Positions 25,797 to 34,870 of a DNA stretch of 54,893 bases are shown here, in pieces. A program made the translations under genes and the position numbers. Every line of letters begins with the position of its first letter. The first letter of the stretch is position 1. The notes under the pieces are model-generated. The model did no database searches and was not told where the DNA came from. It saw only the letters and a program-made list of their open reading frames with translations. The stretch covers positions 1 through 54,893 of the forward strand of contig NZ_JAINFJ010000017.1 in the NCBI RefSeq assembly GCF_019966595.1, read 5' to 3'. This stretch comes from Oricola indica (lineage in GTDB: Bacteria; Pseudomonadota; Alphaproteobacteria; Rhizobiales; Rhizobiaceae).

Positions 25797-26483
25797 GTGC
25801 ATGATCTGTTTTGGCTAGAGGTTAGCCATCATAGGCCTAGGCTGACTTTCGGCGGTGTCGCTTTACGCTTAACCGTCAGAATGCGCTCTTTTCGGTGTCG
25901 CTTTCCATTTAATCATGAGAATTTGCTTGATAGGATTCTCAAATAAGGTGCCTTTGCGAGGCGTACCGATGTCTGCCGGCCTGTGCGGTGAGCTTCTCGG
26001 CTGCTTCGGTGAAACGGGTTATGTTGCCGCCAATCGTGTGACGGCGAAGCATGCGGAACATCCCGGGTCCGGCACTTCTACCATGGCGATGCCCGCGAGA
26101 GAGGCGCTCTCAGGCGGAGTGGCAGGATTGGTCGTGCAGGCGTGGGGAGATTCGTTCGATCCGCGACGAGGACGCGATCGAGATCGGGATTGATGGCGCC
26201 AAGGACGCGGAAGAGATAGAGCTCCTACTCGGGCGAAACGGGGGAGAATATCCGCCGCATGAGCACAAGACGGGCAATCTCGATCGATGAAGTCCAACGT
26301 AGGACACCGTGCTCGATCTCATTGTCGAGCAGCTTCTCGCCCCGAATGACCGCGCTGTGATACTGCCGGATAGGGGAGGGGACTGAGCGCCCCTCCCTGT
26401 CTTGAAGGAAGTTCCCGCAGCGAAAGCTTCTGATCCGCCAACCCATCAGTTGGTTTCGCAGCACGGGCAGGGCGCGGCTTAGC
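25797..26483. other. Unassigned debris with an imperfect direct repeat
   Basis: No credible gene. Two copies of a roughly 33-base repeat containing CGGTGTCGCTTT lie at about 25846-25881 and 25889-25921 and may be an IS end. The remainder up to the IS66 fragment has only short open frames without recognisable domains. Confidence 0.4.
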
Positions 26484-27281
26484 CGACGCTGGCGCCCGGA
26501 TCGGGCAAGGTGAAGACCGCCTCGCTGTGGGCCTATGCCCGCTACGATACCCCTTCGGCGGCAGCGCGCCGCCAATGGTCACCTACAGGTTCGAGGACAG
26601 CCGGGGTGGCGACTGCTTCGCACGACATCTGGCAGGCTATTGCGGCATCCTACAGGCGGATGGCTATACCGCCTACAATCGGCTCGCCAAGGCCGAGAAC
26701 GCCACTGACGCCGTCATACCCGCGGGTTGCTGGGGTCATGTCAGCAGGAAATTCTTCGAGCTTCATGTCGATGAGAGTTCGCCCTTCGCCACGCGCACGG
26801 TAGAGGCCATGGCGCCGCTCTGGCAGATCGAGGAGCATATCCGCGGACAAGGGCTCGACCAGCGCCACACGGTGCGCCAGGAGCGTTCGGTCGCTATCGT
26901 CCATGAATCTCTTTGAAGCCTGGGAACGCGAACTGCCGTGCCTGTCGGGCAAGTCGAAGCTCGCCGAGGCAATCCGCTATGTCATCAGCCGGCGAACGGC
27001 GCTGAAGCGCTTCCTCGCCGATGGTCGTATCGAGATCGACTCCAACATCGTCGAACGAACCATCCGACCGCATTCCATCACCAGAAAGAATGCGCTTTTC
27101 GCTGGCTCCGACGGAGGCGGCAGAACCTAGGCTACCATCACGACACTGCTGACAACAGCGAAGCTCAACGTCGTCGACCCTCATGCCTAGCTGAAGCTCA
27201 CACTCGAACGTCTCGCCGCCGGCTGGCCCAATCGCAAACTTGACGCCCTCATGCCATGGAACTACGCGGCCACCCGCTGAA
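26484..27281 (+). pseudogene. IS66-family tnpC transposase remnant
   Basis: Readable in three frames: 'LAPGSGKVKTASLWAYARYD', then 'PFGGSAPPMVTYRFEDSRGG' and 'GILQADGYTAYNRL', then from 26903 'AIRYVISRRTALKRFLADGR' and 'VERTIRPHSITRKNALF'. The C-terminal frame has two internal TAG codons (27128-27130 and 27188-27190), both where the family has Trp, before the natural end 'DALMPWNYA'. The N-terminus, tnpA and tnpB are absent. Confidence 0.82.
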
Positions 27282-27284
27282 CGG

Positions 27285-27612
27285 CCCGGGCTTCGCGCTT
27301 ACCCTGTTCAGGGTGAACTGCTCGAACCGACGGGCAAGCTGGACGACGTCGTTGAGCACCTAACTCGCCTCGTTGACGCCGAAGCAGATATCCGCCCATA
27401 GTGGCCAGCACTACCGAACCGGTCGCTCGATAGCGCTGGCGGCATTCGACGACTGATGAAACGGTTAAGGCGATCGCTGGCCTCGACTCTCGATCCGTTG
27501 GCCCATCCCGCCGCGAAGCTGCCGCAGCGCGAGGCCACCGAGCGTGTCGACTCCCGCAAAAAACCGCCGCAACTACGCGGTCCCGAAGGCAATTGGGCAA
27601 GGCTTTGTCATG
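27285..27612 (-). mobile_element. IS630-family transposase N-terminal fragment, frameshifted
   Basis: Minus-strand pieces in two frames: 'LRDRVVAAV', 'RESTRSVASRCG' and 'SVVECRQRYRATGSVV' with 'ATMGGY'. This matches the HTH end of an IS630-type transposase of another subgroup than the fragment at 8766-9044. 27613-27725 holds nothing recognisable. Confidence 0.65.
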
Positions 27613-27725
27613 CTCGCCGGCCTCCGTCCGGCCAGCCGCTTGAACTAAATCGGGTATGCAATAGGAATAGTAATCGTTCCCGATAGCAGAGGAATGCTCA
27701 AGCCTCTTATCCCAATAGTGACAAC

Positions 27726-28388
27726 CTATTTTCTGAGTTTCCTGGCCGCGATCGAGTTCGCTTGGTTGGAGGCGTAGCTGCCGAAATCGCGAGCTCTGCC
27801 CTCGCGTATGAGGCTGACCCAGACATTTGGATCTGTTGATGACTGGCGTTTCAGAAACTGGATTTCAGCCTCCTGCCACGGAAGGACTCTTGGTTCGACA
27901 TTGTCAAGGATGAAGTCCCCCATGTCGGTAATCACGGTGAGCACGGCATGCCCCCCACCGTTTGCATCTCTTCCAACTGTCATTGAAAGAGCGCCGAGCG
28001 GAATGCCAGCTTGTTCGTTGAGGATCTTCCGCTTAAGCAGGGCGTAGTCTTCGCAGTCGCCCACGCCGTCAGGATATACCCACCGTTCTTCTACGCCAAA
28101 TATCTCGGGATCGGTTCTTGGGATTATTGATGTGTTGACTTCTGAATTGACACTGACGAGCTGCTTCCAGCGATTTGGCGTCAGATTGACGCTGCTACCT
28201 TGCGCGGTTCTCTCACACCGTTCCGCATATCGTTGACAGTACTCATAGTAGCCTATCGGAATCGTCGTCGATCCGAATGTAGCCATACTCGTGGTTGCCC
28301 GTTGATCCGGATTCAGGTGAAACGCATTTGCATTAGCGGACATCGCCGAGACGCCAAGCATAAAAACAACGACTGAGAACTTCAACAT
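27726..28388 (-). CDS. BTLCP/LapG-type periplasmic cysteine protease
   Basis: A 220-residue secreted protein: signal peptide to about residue 22, conserved 'IPIGYYEYCQRYAERC', then the transglutaminase-like catalytic residues Cys ('GVGDCEDYALLKRK'), His ('GGGHAVLTV') and Asp ('FILDNVEPRV'). The family includes LapG, which cleaves surface adhesins; substrates of the small rhizobial members are not known. Start ATG at 28388. Flanked on both sides by IS630 debris. Paralogues are at 47548 (intact) and 6935 (broken). Confidence 0.9.
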   Translation of the reverse strand: MLKFSVVVFMLGVSAMSANANAFHLNPDQRATTSMATFGSTTIPIGYYEYCQRYAERCERTAQGSSVNLTPNRWKQLVSVNSEVNTSIIPRTDPEIFGVEERWVYPDGVGDCEDYALLKRKILNEQAGIPLGALSMTVGRDANGGGHAVLTVITDMGDFILDNVEPRVLPWQEAEIQFLKRQSSTDPNVWVSLIREGRARDFGSYASNQANSIAARKLRK

Positions 28389-28496
28389 AGACCATCTCCC
28401 CGTGGTTTTGGTACACGAGTAGCCTAGGAAAATTCTTCCAAGATACGTCCAATTTTCGAATGTGCATTTGAACCAAAAGCTTCATTTCGCGTAGAT

Positions 28497-28957
28497 GAAA
28501 TGTAAACTGCTTTCAGCCAAAGGTCAGCGCTTCGACTTCCATGCGCCGTTCGGCTCACGGAAAACACAGACCTTCATCGCCGGCTTGCGCAGTCACGGCC
28601 GAACCGCGCCATGGATCGTGAACGTGCCGATGAACGGCCTCATCTTCGAGACCTAGGTCGACACCCAACTGGCTCCGACGCTATCGCCAGGCGACATCGT
28701 CATTCTCGATAATGTCAGCTTTCACAAAAGCAAGAAAGCCGAGCAAATGGTCAGGTAGAAGATTCCTGGATCCTCCTCCTGCCGCCCTATAGCTCCGACC
28801 TCAAGCCCATCGAGATGGTCTTTTCCAAGCTGAAGGCGCTGCTGCGAAAGCACGCAGCCTCGATGCCATCAGCAAGGCTCTCGGAGAAATCGTGAATTTC
28901 TTCTCCGCCACCGAATGCCGAAACTTCTTCAAGGCCGCAGGCTATGAGGCCCAATAA
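28497..28957 (+). pseudogene. IS630-family transposase C-terminal remnant
   Basis: Reads 'FDFHAPFGSRKTQTFIAGLR', '[20 protein letters not shown]' and, after frameshifts, '[14 protein letters not shown]' and 'FFKAAGYEAQ'. An internal TAG in 'IFET*VDTQL' (about 28653) stands where the family has Tyr. It contains the second and third catalytic acids but lacks the N-terminal half. Confidence 0.8.
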
Positions 28958-28964
28958 ATGGGAC

Positions 28965-28985
28965 ACGCTTCAGTATCTGAAGCGT
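28965..28985. terminator. Hairpin at the 3' end of a small minus-strand gene
   Basis: A perfect 9-bp stem with a 3-base loop (ACGCTTCAG TAT CTGAAGCGT) directly after the stop of the gene at 28985-29233. No T-run follows on either strand, so it is a weak terminator candidate. It could instead belong to the adjoining IS630 end. Confidence 0.35.
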
Positions 28986-29233
28986 CAGTCTTGAGAAGAT
29001 CTGAATCGATGGGTAAGCCTCGTGAATGTGGGCGACGAACTTCTGATGTCCTCCGCCAGGAAACACGCGCCCTCCACGGCGGACGCCAGCGTAAGCAGAT
29101 AGATCGCGGTGCCGCCGTAAAGCATCTCAAGGTTGTTATGACCAAGCCCGAGGCACACCAATCGAAACGCCGACGACAACGCCAGGTAGGCAATCGGTAC
29201 GATCAAAATAAAGTACGTCAGGCGCAAGATCAT
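28985..29233 (-). CDS. Small two-helix membrane protein, unknown
   Basis: 82 residues with two hydrophobic stretches ('LTYFILIVPIAYLAL' and 'GGTAIYLLTLASAVEGACFL') and a basic/Ser-rich tail. No family recognised. It lies 62 bp downstream of the CoxF-like gene on the same strand. The start has no clear ribosome site, so the call is tentative. Confidence 0.45.
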   Translation of the reverse strand: MILRLTYFILIVPIAYLALSSAFRLVCLGLGHNNLEMLYGGTAIYLLTLASAVEGACFLAEDIRSSSPTFTRLTHRFRSSQD

Positions 29234-29295
29234 AGAAAACGGGCTAGTCCAATCAGGGTCGCCTCATCATCCCACTGCCGCGCACAAGACGCCAC

Positions 29296-29499
29296 TCAAG
29301 AGTGAGTGATTGGGTGGTGATCAATGTCGACGGAAGTTACGGACTGGTTAGCTTCTGTGCGAACATGCCTGAAACTTATCCAGTAGACGGTAACAACGAA
29401 GGTTACCAGAACACCACATATCACCCAGTTCCTACAACGTCTACTTCGGGAAAGGATCTGGGATTCTTGGGGGGTAAGGCATTCCGATGCTTCAGGCAT
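29296..29499 (-). CDS. CoxF-like small single-helix protein
   Basis: 67 residues: Arg-rich stretch 'SRSRRCRNW', one helix ('VICGVLVTFVVTVYWISF') and a short periplasmic tail. This layout is that of the short CoxF/hypothetical protein encoded beside cox11 in alphaproteobacterial cytochrome-oxidase operons. Here it is divergent from cox11 (29724) rather than upstream on the same strand. Identification rests on topology and context. Confidence 0.55.
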   Translation of the reverse strand: MPEASECLTPQESQILSRSRRCRNWVICGVLVTFVVTVYWISFRHVRTEANQSVTSVDIDHHPITHS

Positions 29500-29537
29500 G
29501 GCGATGGCAAAAAACTTTCCCTGTGAACGAATTAAGT

Positions 29538-29575
29538 CTCCCCGATGCCTAGAAAATATTCAATAGGCCGGGGAG
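29538..29575. other. Inverted repeat between divergent coxF-like and cox11 genes
   Basis: CTCCCCGATGCCTA pairs with TAGGCCGGGGAG across a 12-base A/T-rich loop, a stem of about 12 pairs with one bulge. There is no T-run, so it is more likely an operator or mRNA structure than a terminator. Confidence 0.35.
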
Positions 29576-29723
29576 CTTCGGTGGCTGCGGTTGTTTGACG
29601 CTTAGCGATGCCAATATAGCCGGAACCACTGCGTCAAGAGTCCGCGCGGCTCGATGTCGCGTTGCCAGATCGTTAGTCATCAAACAACCTCCTTGGTCGA
29701 GACGATCAGAGGAGCTCATTACC

Positions 29724-30374
29724 ATGAGACATCGCTCGCAAAAAGTTTGGCCTGTGATCGCCAGTGCTGGGATATTAGTTGCTATGACAGGACTCGTAGC
29801 GTATTCACCTACTCTATACCGAATGTTTTGCGACCTGACAGGTTATGGCGGGACGGTTCAACGATCGGTCGATGGATCGATGCCGACCGCGACAAGCAAC
29901 GAGACGGTCCAAGTGTTTTTCGATGCAAATGTCGCGCCGGACCTTCCCTGGGAGTTTCGCCCTGAGCAACGAAGCGTAGAGACAAAATTCGGTGTACCCA
30001 CCAAGGTCTATTATTACGCAAAAAACGTTTCTAACGAGACTGTCGTCGCACGGGCGACGTTTAACGTCACACCGTATCAGACAGCTCCTTTTTTCTTCAA
30101 GATCGAATGCTTCTGTTTTACGGAAGAGAAGTTGGGGCCCGGTCAGAGTGCACGGATGCCTCTGGTTCTGTATCTCGATGAGCAGATGCTGAAAGATGAA
30201 GACGCGCGTATTTTCCGTGAAGTGACGCTGTCTTACACCTTCTTTCGACAGAAGAATCTGTCATATCAGGAAATCGAAGCGGCACGGGATCTTTCGAAAG
30301 GGTCTGACGAGACGGACCAGCGCCTGACGACGTCATCAACTCAGGAGTTTGATAATGATGCACCGAGAAGATAG
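29724..30374 (+). CDS. ctaG: Cytochrome c oxidase assembly protein CtaG/Cox11
   Basis: A 216-residue Cox11 protein that inserts copper into the CuB site of cytochrome oxidase subunit I. It has an N-terminal helix ('KVWPVIASAGILVAMTGLVA'), 'YSPTLYRMFCDLTGYGGTVQ' and the copper-binding 'KIECFCFTEEKLGPGQ'. The start at 29724 follows GAGGAG at 9 bases. No oxidase subunit genes are in the window, so it is an accessory copy. Its 3' end overlaps the PCuAC-like gene. Confidence 0.94.
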   Translation: MRHRSQKVWPVIASAGILVAMTGLVAYSPTLYRMFCDLTGYGGTVQRSVDGSMPTATSNETVQVFFDANVAPDLPWEFRPEQRSVETKFGVPTKVYYYAKNVSNETVVARATFNVTPYQTAPFFFKIECFCFTEEKLGPGQSARMPLVLYLDEQMLKDEDARIFREVTLSYTFFRQKNLSYQEIEAARDLSKGSDETDQRLTTSSTQEFDNDAPRR

Positions 30375-30891
30375 CCCGATGAGCATACGGCAATCGCAAT
30401 ACTGGAACGGAGTTCGGTCGGATGCGACATCGGCATTCAAAACCTGGTCATGGTTCAGTCGGTCGCTATTCTTGGGCATCCTTCTGGCAGTTCTTGTCGC
30501 AGGCGGCGCGTCTGCTCACAGCTACAAACTGGGCCAAATCTCAATCGGCCACGTTTGGTCACCGCCGCCGTTGGGAGGAGTTGTCAGCATACCGGTATAT
30601 GGAGCCATTCTAAATCAAGGGACGGAAAAAGCACATTTGATAGGGGCGGAAACATCCGTCGCCGAGACTGTGAGGTTCCGTGTCGATGCAGGCGGCACGG
30701 AACTTTGGCCCACCCGTATCACGCTCAGCCCAGGCAAGCCGCTGGGACTTGCCGCGTGGCGCGAGCATATCTGGATTTCAGGACTGAGGAAGCCGCTAAA
30801 GCCTGGCGACACATTTGATCTGACGCTCGATTTCGGAGAAAAGGGCAAAGTTAATACGATGGTTATCGTCGAAGAGGAGGCTGGTCACTAG
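30355..30891 (+). CDS. PCuAC-family protein lacking the copper ligands
   Basis: 178 residues, signal or anchor region at about 30-50, mature part beginning 'AHSYKLGQISIGHVWSPPP', as in PCuAC proteins. The fold pattern is kept up to 'EHIWISGLRKPLKPGDTF'. The first His and Met of the Cu(I) motif are replaced ('VRFRVDAGG', 'LWPTRIT') and HxM reads H-I-W. It therefore cannot bind Cu(I) in the usual way. ATG 30355 is chosen because CAGGAG lies 7 bases upstream. It overlaps cox11 and probably acts with it. Confidence 0.82.
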   Translation: MMHREDSPMSIRQSQYWNGVRSDATSAFKTWSWFSRSLFLGILLAVLVAGGASAHSYKLGQISIGHVWSPPPLGGVVSIPVYGAILNQGTEKAHLIGAETSVAETVRFRVDAGGTELWPTRITLSPGKPLGLAAWREHIWISGLRKPLKPGDTFDLTLDFGEKGKVNTMVIVEEEAGH

Positions 30892-31106
30892 ACTAGTTGA
30901 CGAGTTGGGTATGGCCAACTGGCGGCCCTATCGCGATTAGCATTTAGTGCGACATTCAGTAATGTTCTGTCTCTTGCAGGCAACCTCTCATTTCTGTGCT
31001 TCTTTGCTGCGAGGAAATTCGTTGGCGGAAACTTTTTTTTAACTATGATGGTTGGACTCTGCCAAGCGTTGCCGAAAAGGGCCCGCGTAGATAAATATGG
31101 TTGTCG
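30892..31106 (+). other. Intergenic region upstream of the periplasmic operon
   Basis: 215 bp, nothing recognisable as a gene. No 19-bp-spacer promoter was found. A stretch of T/A (about 31027-31042) precedes the first gene. Confidence 0.35.
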
Positions 31107-32114
31107 ATGATGTTCACCGCTGTCAGAATAGGGGGAGTCACGCTGGTTGCGCTCCTTTTGAGCGCGTGCGTTTCGACTGTCCTCGATGTTGACGGTAAGG
31201 CAGCCCGTGCAATCCCCGCAATGCTCGTGGCAGAAATGTCGCGCAAATCCATGTCGCCTTCCGCGCCGATCCTCGTACGGATTTTCAAGCAGGAGAGCGA
31301 ACTTGAGATATGGAAACGGGATCGCAGCGGCAGATACGCCCTTCTCAAGACCTACCCGATGTGTCGCTGGTCCGGAAAGCTCGGCCCGAAAAAGCGGGAC
31401 GGGGACCGCCAGGCTCCTGAAGGGTTCTATGATGTGGCCGCGGGAATGCTGAACCCGAACTCCCAGTACTATCTGTCGTTCAATCTTGGTTATCCGAACA
31501 GGCTCGAAGCAGCACTCGGCTATACAGGGGAATCGCTTATGGTGCACGGAGCGTGTTCTTCATCGGGGTGTTATGCGCTCACCGACGAAGGGGTTGCCGA
31601 AATCTACGCGGTTGCTCGTGAGGCGCTGAAAGGTGGCCAAGGGTCGTTCCAAGTCCAAGCGTTTCCGTTTCGGATGACGCCGCAGAACATGGCCAAACAT
31701 AAGAACGATTCGAACTTTCCGTTCTGGACCAACCTGAAGCAAGGCTACGACATATTTGAGGTAACACGCCGGCAACCTAAGGTTTTCTATTGCGAAGGAC
31801 GCTACGTCTTCGACAGGGAGCTCGAAGGTGGAGATCCACAGGACCCTTTGGCGTCATGTCCGCCAGCACTGATCGCTGCTGATCCGTTGGTCGCTGGACG
31901 GCAGCAATCCGATCGCATCGCTATGGACGATCTTCTTTCGACTGGCAATGTGCTTTCCGCACATGCCTATGCCGACGGAGGCATGCATCCGAGCTTTCGC
32001 AAAATGCTGGAACGCGGCGGGCAGTCCGCTCTCGCCAAGCGAACCTCGCTGACATCAGTGCCGATCAGCCGTCCCGATGCTGCATTGGCCGACCCTCACT
32101 CGCCGGATGAGTGA
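31107..32114 (+). CDS. YafK-like L,D-transpeptidase-fold lipoprotein
   Basis: A 335-residue lipoprotein ('VALLLSACVSTV', lipobox Cys) with a YkuD-type catalytic motif 'MVHGACSSSGCYALTDEGV' (catalytic Cys in SSSGC). 'LGYPNRLEAALGYTGESL' is the YafK/DpaA branch, whose E. coli member releases Lpp from peptidoglycan. The C-terminal 100 residues are an unrecognised extension. ATG 31107 is taken; TTG 31101 and ATG 31110 are alternatives and none has a good ribosome site. First gene of the operon to 36523. Confidence 0.88.
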   Translation: MMFTAVRIGGVTLVALLLSACVSTVLDVDGKAARAIPAMLVAEMSRKSMSPSAPILVRIFKQESELEIWKRDRSGRYALLKTYPMCRWSGKLGPKKRDGDRQAPEGFYDVAAGMLNPNSQYYLSFNLGYPNRLEAALGYTGESLMVHGACSSSGCYALTDEGVAEIYAVAREALKGGQGSFQVQAFPFRMTPQNMAKHKNDSNFPFWTNLKQGYDIFEVTRRQPKVFYCEGRYVFDRELEGGDPQDPLASCPPALIAADPLVAGRQQSDRIAMDDLLSTGNVLSAHAYADGGMHPSFRKMLERGGQSALAKRTSLTSVPISRPDAALADPHSPDE

Positions 32115-32427
32115 TGCGATGGGACGGACACTACTCGCCTTCCTGATGCTTTGTTTCGTCGGTCTCCACGTGGCGCTGCCGACGGCTACGACCAGCGAGC
32201 AGTCCGTCACGATCGTGTCGCTAGTCGCGGGGGATGCGGTGGGCGGCAGCAATGACAACGCCGCACCTGTTTCACCCGACGCGGCAGCGAAGTGCCATGA
32301 CGGGTGCAACTGGCTTGCGGAATGGCATGTACCTGACGTCGGTGGAGTACCTCGATCGCTTCCCGAGAGGCTTACGCGAGCGATCCGTCCCGGCCTCATT
32401 TCTCTGGATTTCCCACCGCCCCGATAA
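32107..32427 (+). CDS. Small secreted protein, unknown
   Basis: 106 residues with a signal peptide ('LLAFLMLCFVGLHVALP') and a short mature part with 'AAKCHDGCNWLAEWHVPD', a C-x3-C with nearby His. No family recognised. The start overlaps the previous stop; an ATG at 32119 is also possible. It is probably part of the same transcript. 32428-32565 is a gene-free gap. Confidence 0.55.
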   Translation: MSDAMGRTLLAFLMLCFVGLHVALPTATTSEQSVTIVSLVAGDAVGGSNDNAAPVSPDAAAKCHDGCNWLAEWHVPDVGGVPRSLPERLTRAIRPGLISLDFPPPR

Positions 32428-32565
32428 TTTCTCGAAGCGAGAGCGCGCGAGCGTTGCGCCGATCTGGCCACGCGCCGGATCCCGCAGCGTGATGCGTGTT
32501 CCTTCCTTTCGGCTTCGCTTGCCCGGCAAGCACCGGACTTTCGATGATTTATTGCGAGTGGAACA

Positions 32566-33282
32566 GTGACCTCAAAAGACTTTCGTACGACTCCTTCCCG
32601 CCGACAATTTCTAGGCTTGGCTGCGGCGGCCGCTGGCGGACTGACCTTGCCCGCTTGCTCGACCACGGGAGGCTCTGGCGGGGCGCCGGCGCCCGAGAAA
32701 CCCGCCATCGACCCATCCCATGTCTCCATGTATCGCGCCATGCCGGAAGAGGATTTCCCGATCCCAGCCGTTGACCTGTCAAAGCTCAAAAAGCGCTTCT
32801 ACAGGCAGTTGGTCGACGACCCGACCGGTGAGCGCCCCGGTACGATCGTCGTGGATACAAGAAATTTCTTTCTCTATCTCGTCCGGCCCGGTGGCAAGGC
32901 CATGCGTTACGGCGTCGGTCTTGGCCGGCAGGGGTTCGAATGGTCGGGTGAAGGCGTGATCCAGTGGAAGCAGCGGTGGCCGAAATGGACGCCTCCAGCC
33001 GAGATGATCGCACGCCAGCCGGAGCTGGAAAAGTGGAGCGCGGAAAACGGCGGCCAGCCGCCTGGCCTCAAAAATCCGCTTGGCGCGCGAGCGCTGTACA
33101 TATTCCAAAATGGCGAAGACACACTTTATCGTCTTCACGGGACACCCGAATTTTGGACCATTGGCAAGGCGGTTTCGAGCGGCTGCGTCCGGTTGGTGAA
33201 TCAGGACATCATCGACTTGTACGACCGCGTCGCAACGCCGACCCCCATCATCGTTCGAACCGGAACAAATGCACTTTTCTAG
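32566..33282 (+). CDS. L,D-transpeptidase (YkuD), Tat-type lipoprotein
   Basis: 238 residues. The N-terminus has a twin-arginine motif 'SRRQFLGL' and then a lipobox 'LTLPACSTT', so a Tat-exported lipoprotein is likely. The catalytic region is 'LHGTPEFWTIGKAVSSGCVR' with the Cys nucleophile in SSGC. Such enzymes make 3-3 cross-links or attach proteins to peptidoglycan. GTG start at 32566. The two lipoprotein transpeptidases here would need LspA and Lnt processing, both encoded in this window. Confidence 0.93.
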   Translation: MTSKDFRTTPSRRQFLGLAAAAAGGLTLPACSTTGGSGGAPAPEKPAIDPSHVSMYRAMPEEDFPIPAVDLSKLKKRFYRQLVDDPTGERPGTIVVDTRNFFLYLVRPGGKAMRYGVGLGRQGFEWSGEGVIQWKQRWPKWTPPAEMIARQPELEKWSAENGGQPPGLKNPLGARALYIFQNGEDTLYRLHGTPEFWTIGKAVSSGCVRLVNQDIIDLYDRVATPTPIIVRTGTNALF

Positions 33283-33286
33283 CGAG

Positions 33287-33310
33287 AGGCCCCTTGCATC
33301 TCAAGGGGCT
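33287..33310 (+). other. Hairpin between the transpeptidase and dsbA genes
   Basis: CCCCTTG-CATCT-CAAGGGG with flanking AG/CT pairs forms a stem of 8-9 bp 4 bases after the stop codon, without a T-run. It could stabilise the upstream mRNA or attenuate transcription within the operon. Confidence 0.4.
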
Positions 33311-33348
33311 AGAGCTTGCACAAGATCGTCCTCAGGAAAGGATCTAAA

Positions 33349-33999
33349 ATGAAACGCCGCAATCTGATTTTTGGCATGGCTGCGACCGGGATGGTCGCGA
33401 CTTATCCCACCCACCTGTTGGCGCAACCGTCAACCGACGCGCTGCTGGCCCCGGGGCCGCTGCCGGAAAAGAGCTTCGGGCCTGAGGACGCGCCGGTTAA
33501 GATCATCGAATACGCGTCTCTGACCTGCCCCCATTGCCGCACCTTTCATGTAAATGTGTGGCCCGAGCTCAAGAAAAAATATGTCGATACGGGTCAGGTC
33601 CGCTTCATCATGCGGGAGTTTCCGTTCGATCCGCGGTCTTCGGCCGGATTCATGCTGGCGCGGTGCATGGGCGATGACAAGTGGTATCCCACCATCGATC
33701 TGCTTTACCGCACGCAGGACAATTGGGCGCGAGTTGCCGACGGGACCGAGGCGCTCAAGTCAGTGATGGGCATGACGGGGATGAGCTCCGCCGATTTCGA
33801 GAAATGCCTCACAGACCAAGAGTTGCTGGATCAGGTCTCTGCCGTTGCCGAGGCAGGCAAGTCGTTTGGAGTGGACTCGACGCCGACCTTCTTCATCAAT
33901 GGCCAGATGCAAAAAGGCACACTGAGCATCGAGCGGTTCAGTGAGATTATCGATCCGCTCGTCACCGCCGCGAAACAGCAAGGAGGCGCCGATGAATAG
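33349..33999 (+). CDS. DsbA-family periplasmic thiol oxidoreductase
   Basis: 216 residues, signal region with 'MKRRNLIFGMAATGMVA' (Tat-like), active site CPHC in 'YASLTCPHCRTFHVN' and cis-Pro 'DSTPTFFINGQMQKG'. This is the alphaproteobacterial DsbA-like group often encoded beside cell-wall enzymes. AAAGGA precedes the start. The next gene begins inside its last codons. It lies between two Cys-dependent L,D-transpeptidases, so it may act on their thiols, or on isomerase clients; that is inference. Confidence 0.93.
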   Translation: MKRRNLIFGMAATGMVATYPTHLLAQPSTDALLAPGPLPEKSFGPEDAPVKIIEYASLTCPHCRTFHVNVWPELKKKYVDTGQVRFIMREFPFDPRSSAGFMLARCMGDDKWYPTIDLLYRTQDNWARVADGTEALKSVMGMTGMSSADFEKCLTDQELLDQVSAVAEAGKSFGVDSTPTFFINGQMQKGTLSIERFSEIIDPLVTAAKQQGGADE

Positions 34000-34870
34000 T
34001 ACGATCGGGAACCGGAGACGGAAGAATGCCGGCCTTCTTGTCCGCGCGATGATCCTGACCCTGTCCTTTCCGCTTGGATCTGCGGCTTTGGCTCAGGACA
34101 CGAATATCGTCGGCCGTGTGAATGGCCAGGATATCACGGCGGACGATCTTGCCCTCGCCGAGCAGATGTACGGGCCGCAGCTCGCCCAGATGCCGCCTGA
34201 TGCGAGGCGTTCCATCCTGGTCGACGCACTGATCGACATGAAGATCGTCTCAGCCGCTGCCCGTGCGGCAAACGTTACCGGGCAGGACGCCTACAAGAGG
34301 CAGCTGGCGTTTCTTGAAGATCAGACGCTGCGCGCCCTTTTCCTGGAGCAACGGGTTGAAAGAGCGGTGACCGACAGCATCGTCAGGGCTACCTATGACG
34401 AACAGGCGGCAAGGATTCCGCCGGTGACCGAGCGTCGGCTTCGCCATATCTTGCTTGACAGCGAGGGCGATGCCGTTGAGGTCATTGAGGCGCTGAAGGA
34501 GGGAAAGGCGTTCGTGGAGCTGGCGCGGGAGCACTCAGCCGACGAAGTCTCCAGGGTCAAGGGCGGAGACCTCGGCTTTGTGGCGGAAGGCCAGGTCTTG
34601 CCGGAGATCGATGCGGCGGCCGCCAATCTACAGCCTGGTGAATACACGCAGACGCCGGTTGCAAGCGCCTTCGGATTTCACGTCGTTCTGCTCGAGGAAA
34701 CCCGAAATCGTCCTGCCCCGTCGTTTGAGTCCGTGGCGCCGCAGATACGACAAGCTCTGAAAGCCGCCGAGGAGAGGCGCATCATTGCTGAACTCAAGGA
34801 AGGTGCGAAGATAGAAAAGCTCGTTCCCGACGTCGCTCCTCCCCAGGGTGAGGACGGTCATGAACACTGA
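33992..34870 (+). CDS. Secreted PpiC-type peptidyl-prolyl isomerase (PrsA/SurA-like)
   Basis: 292 residues: signal peptide ('LTLSFPLGSAALAQ'), N-terminal chaperone helices and one parvulin domain ('RLRHILLDSEGDAVEVI', 'FVELAREHSADEVSRVKGGD', 'LGFVAEGQVLPEIDAAA'). The C-terminus is His-containing ('GEDGHEH'). AGGAGG precedes ATG 33992, overlapping the dsbA stop by 8 bp. Likely folding helper for secreted enzymes of the same operon. Confidence 0.93.
   Translation: MNSTIGNRRRKNAGLLVRAMILTLSFPLGSAALAQDTNIVGRVNGQDITADDLALAEQMYGPQLAQMPPDARRSILVDALIDMKIVSAAARAANVTGQDAYKRQLAFLEDQTLRALFLEQRVERAVTDSIVRATYDEQAARIPPVTERRLRHILLDSEGDAVEVIEALKEGKAFVELAREHSADEVSRVKGGDLGFVAEGQVLPEIDAAAANLQPGEYTQTPVASAFGFHVVLLEETRNRPAPSFESVAPQIRQALKAAEERRIIAELKEGAKIEKLVPDVAPPQGEDGHEH

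Noticed and set aside
25846-25921. CRISPR-like or att-site repeats
   Set aside because: Only two imperfect copies next to IS debris; more likely an IS end than an array or attachment site.
29538-29575. Rho-independent terminator
   Set aside because: Good stem, but no T-run on either side and it lies between divergent gene starts.
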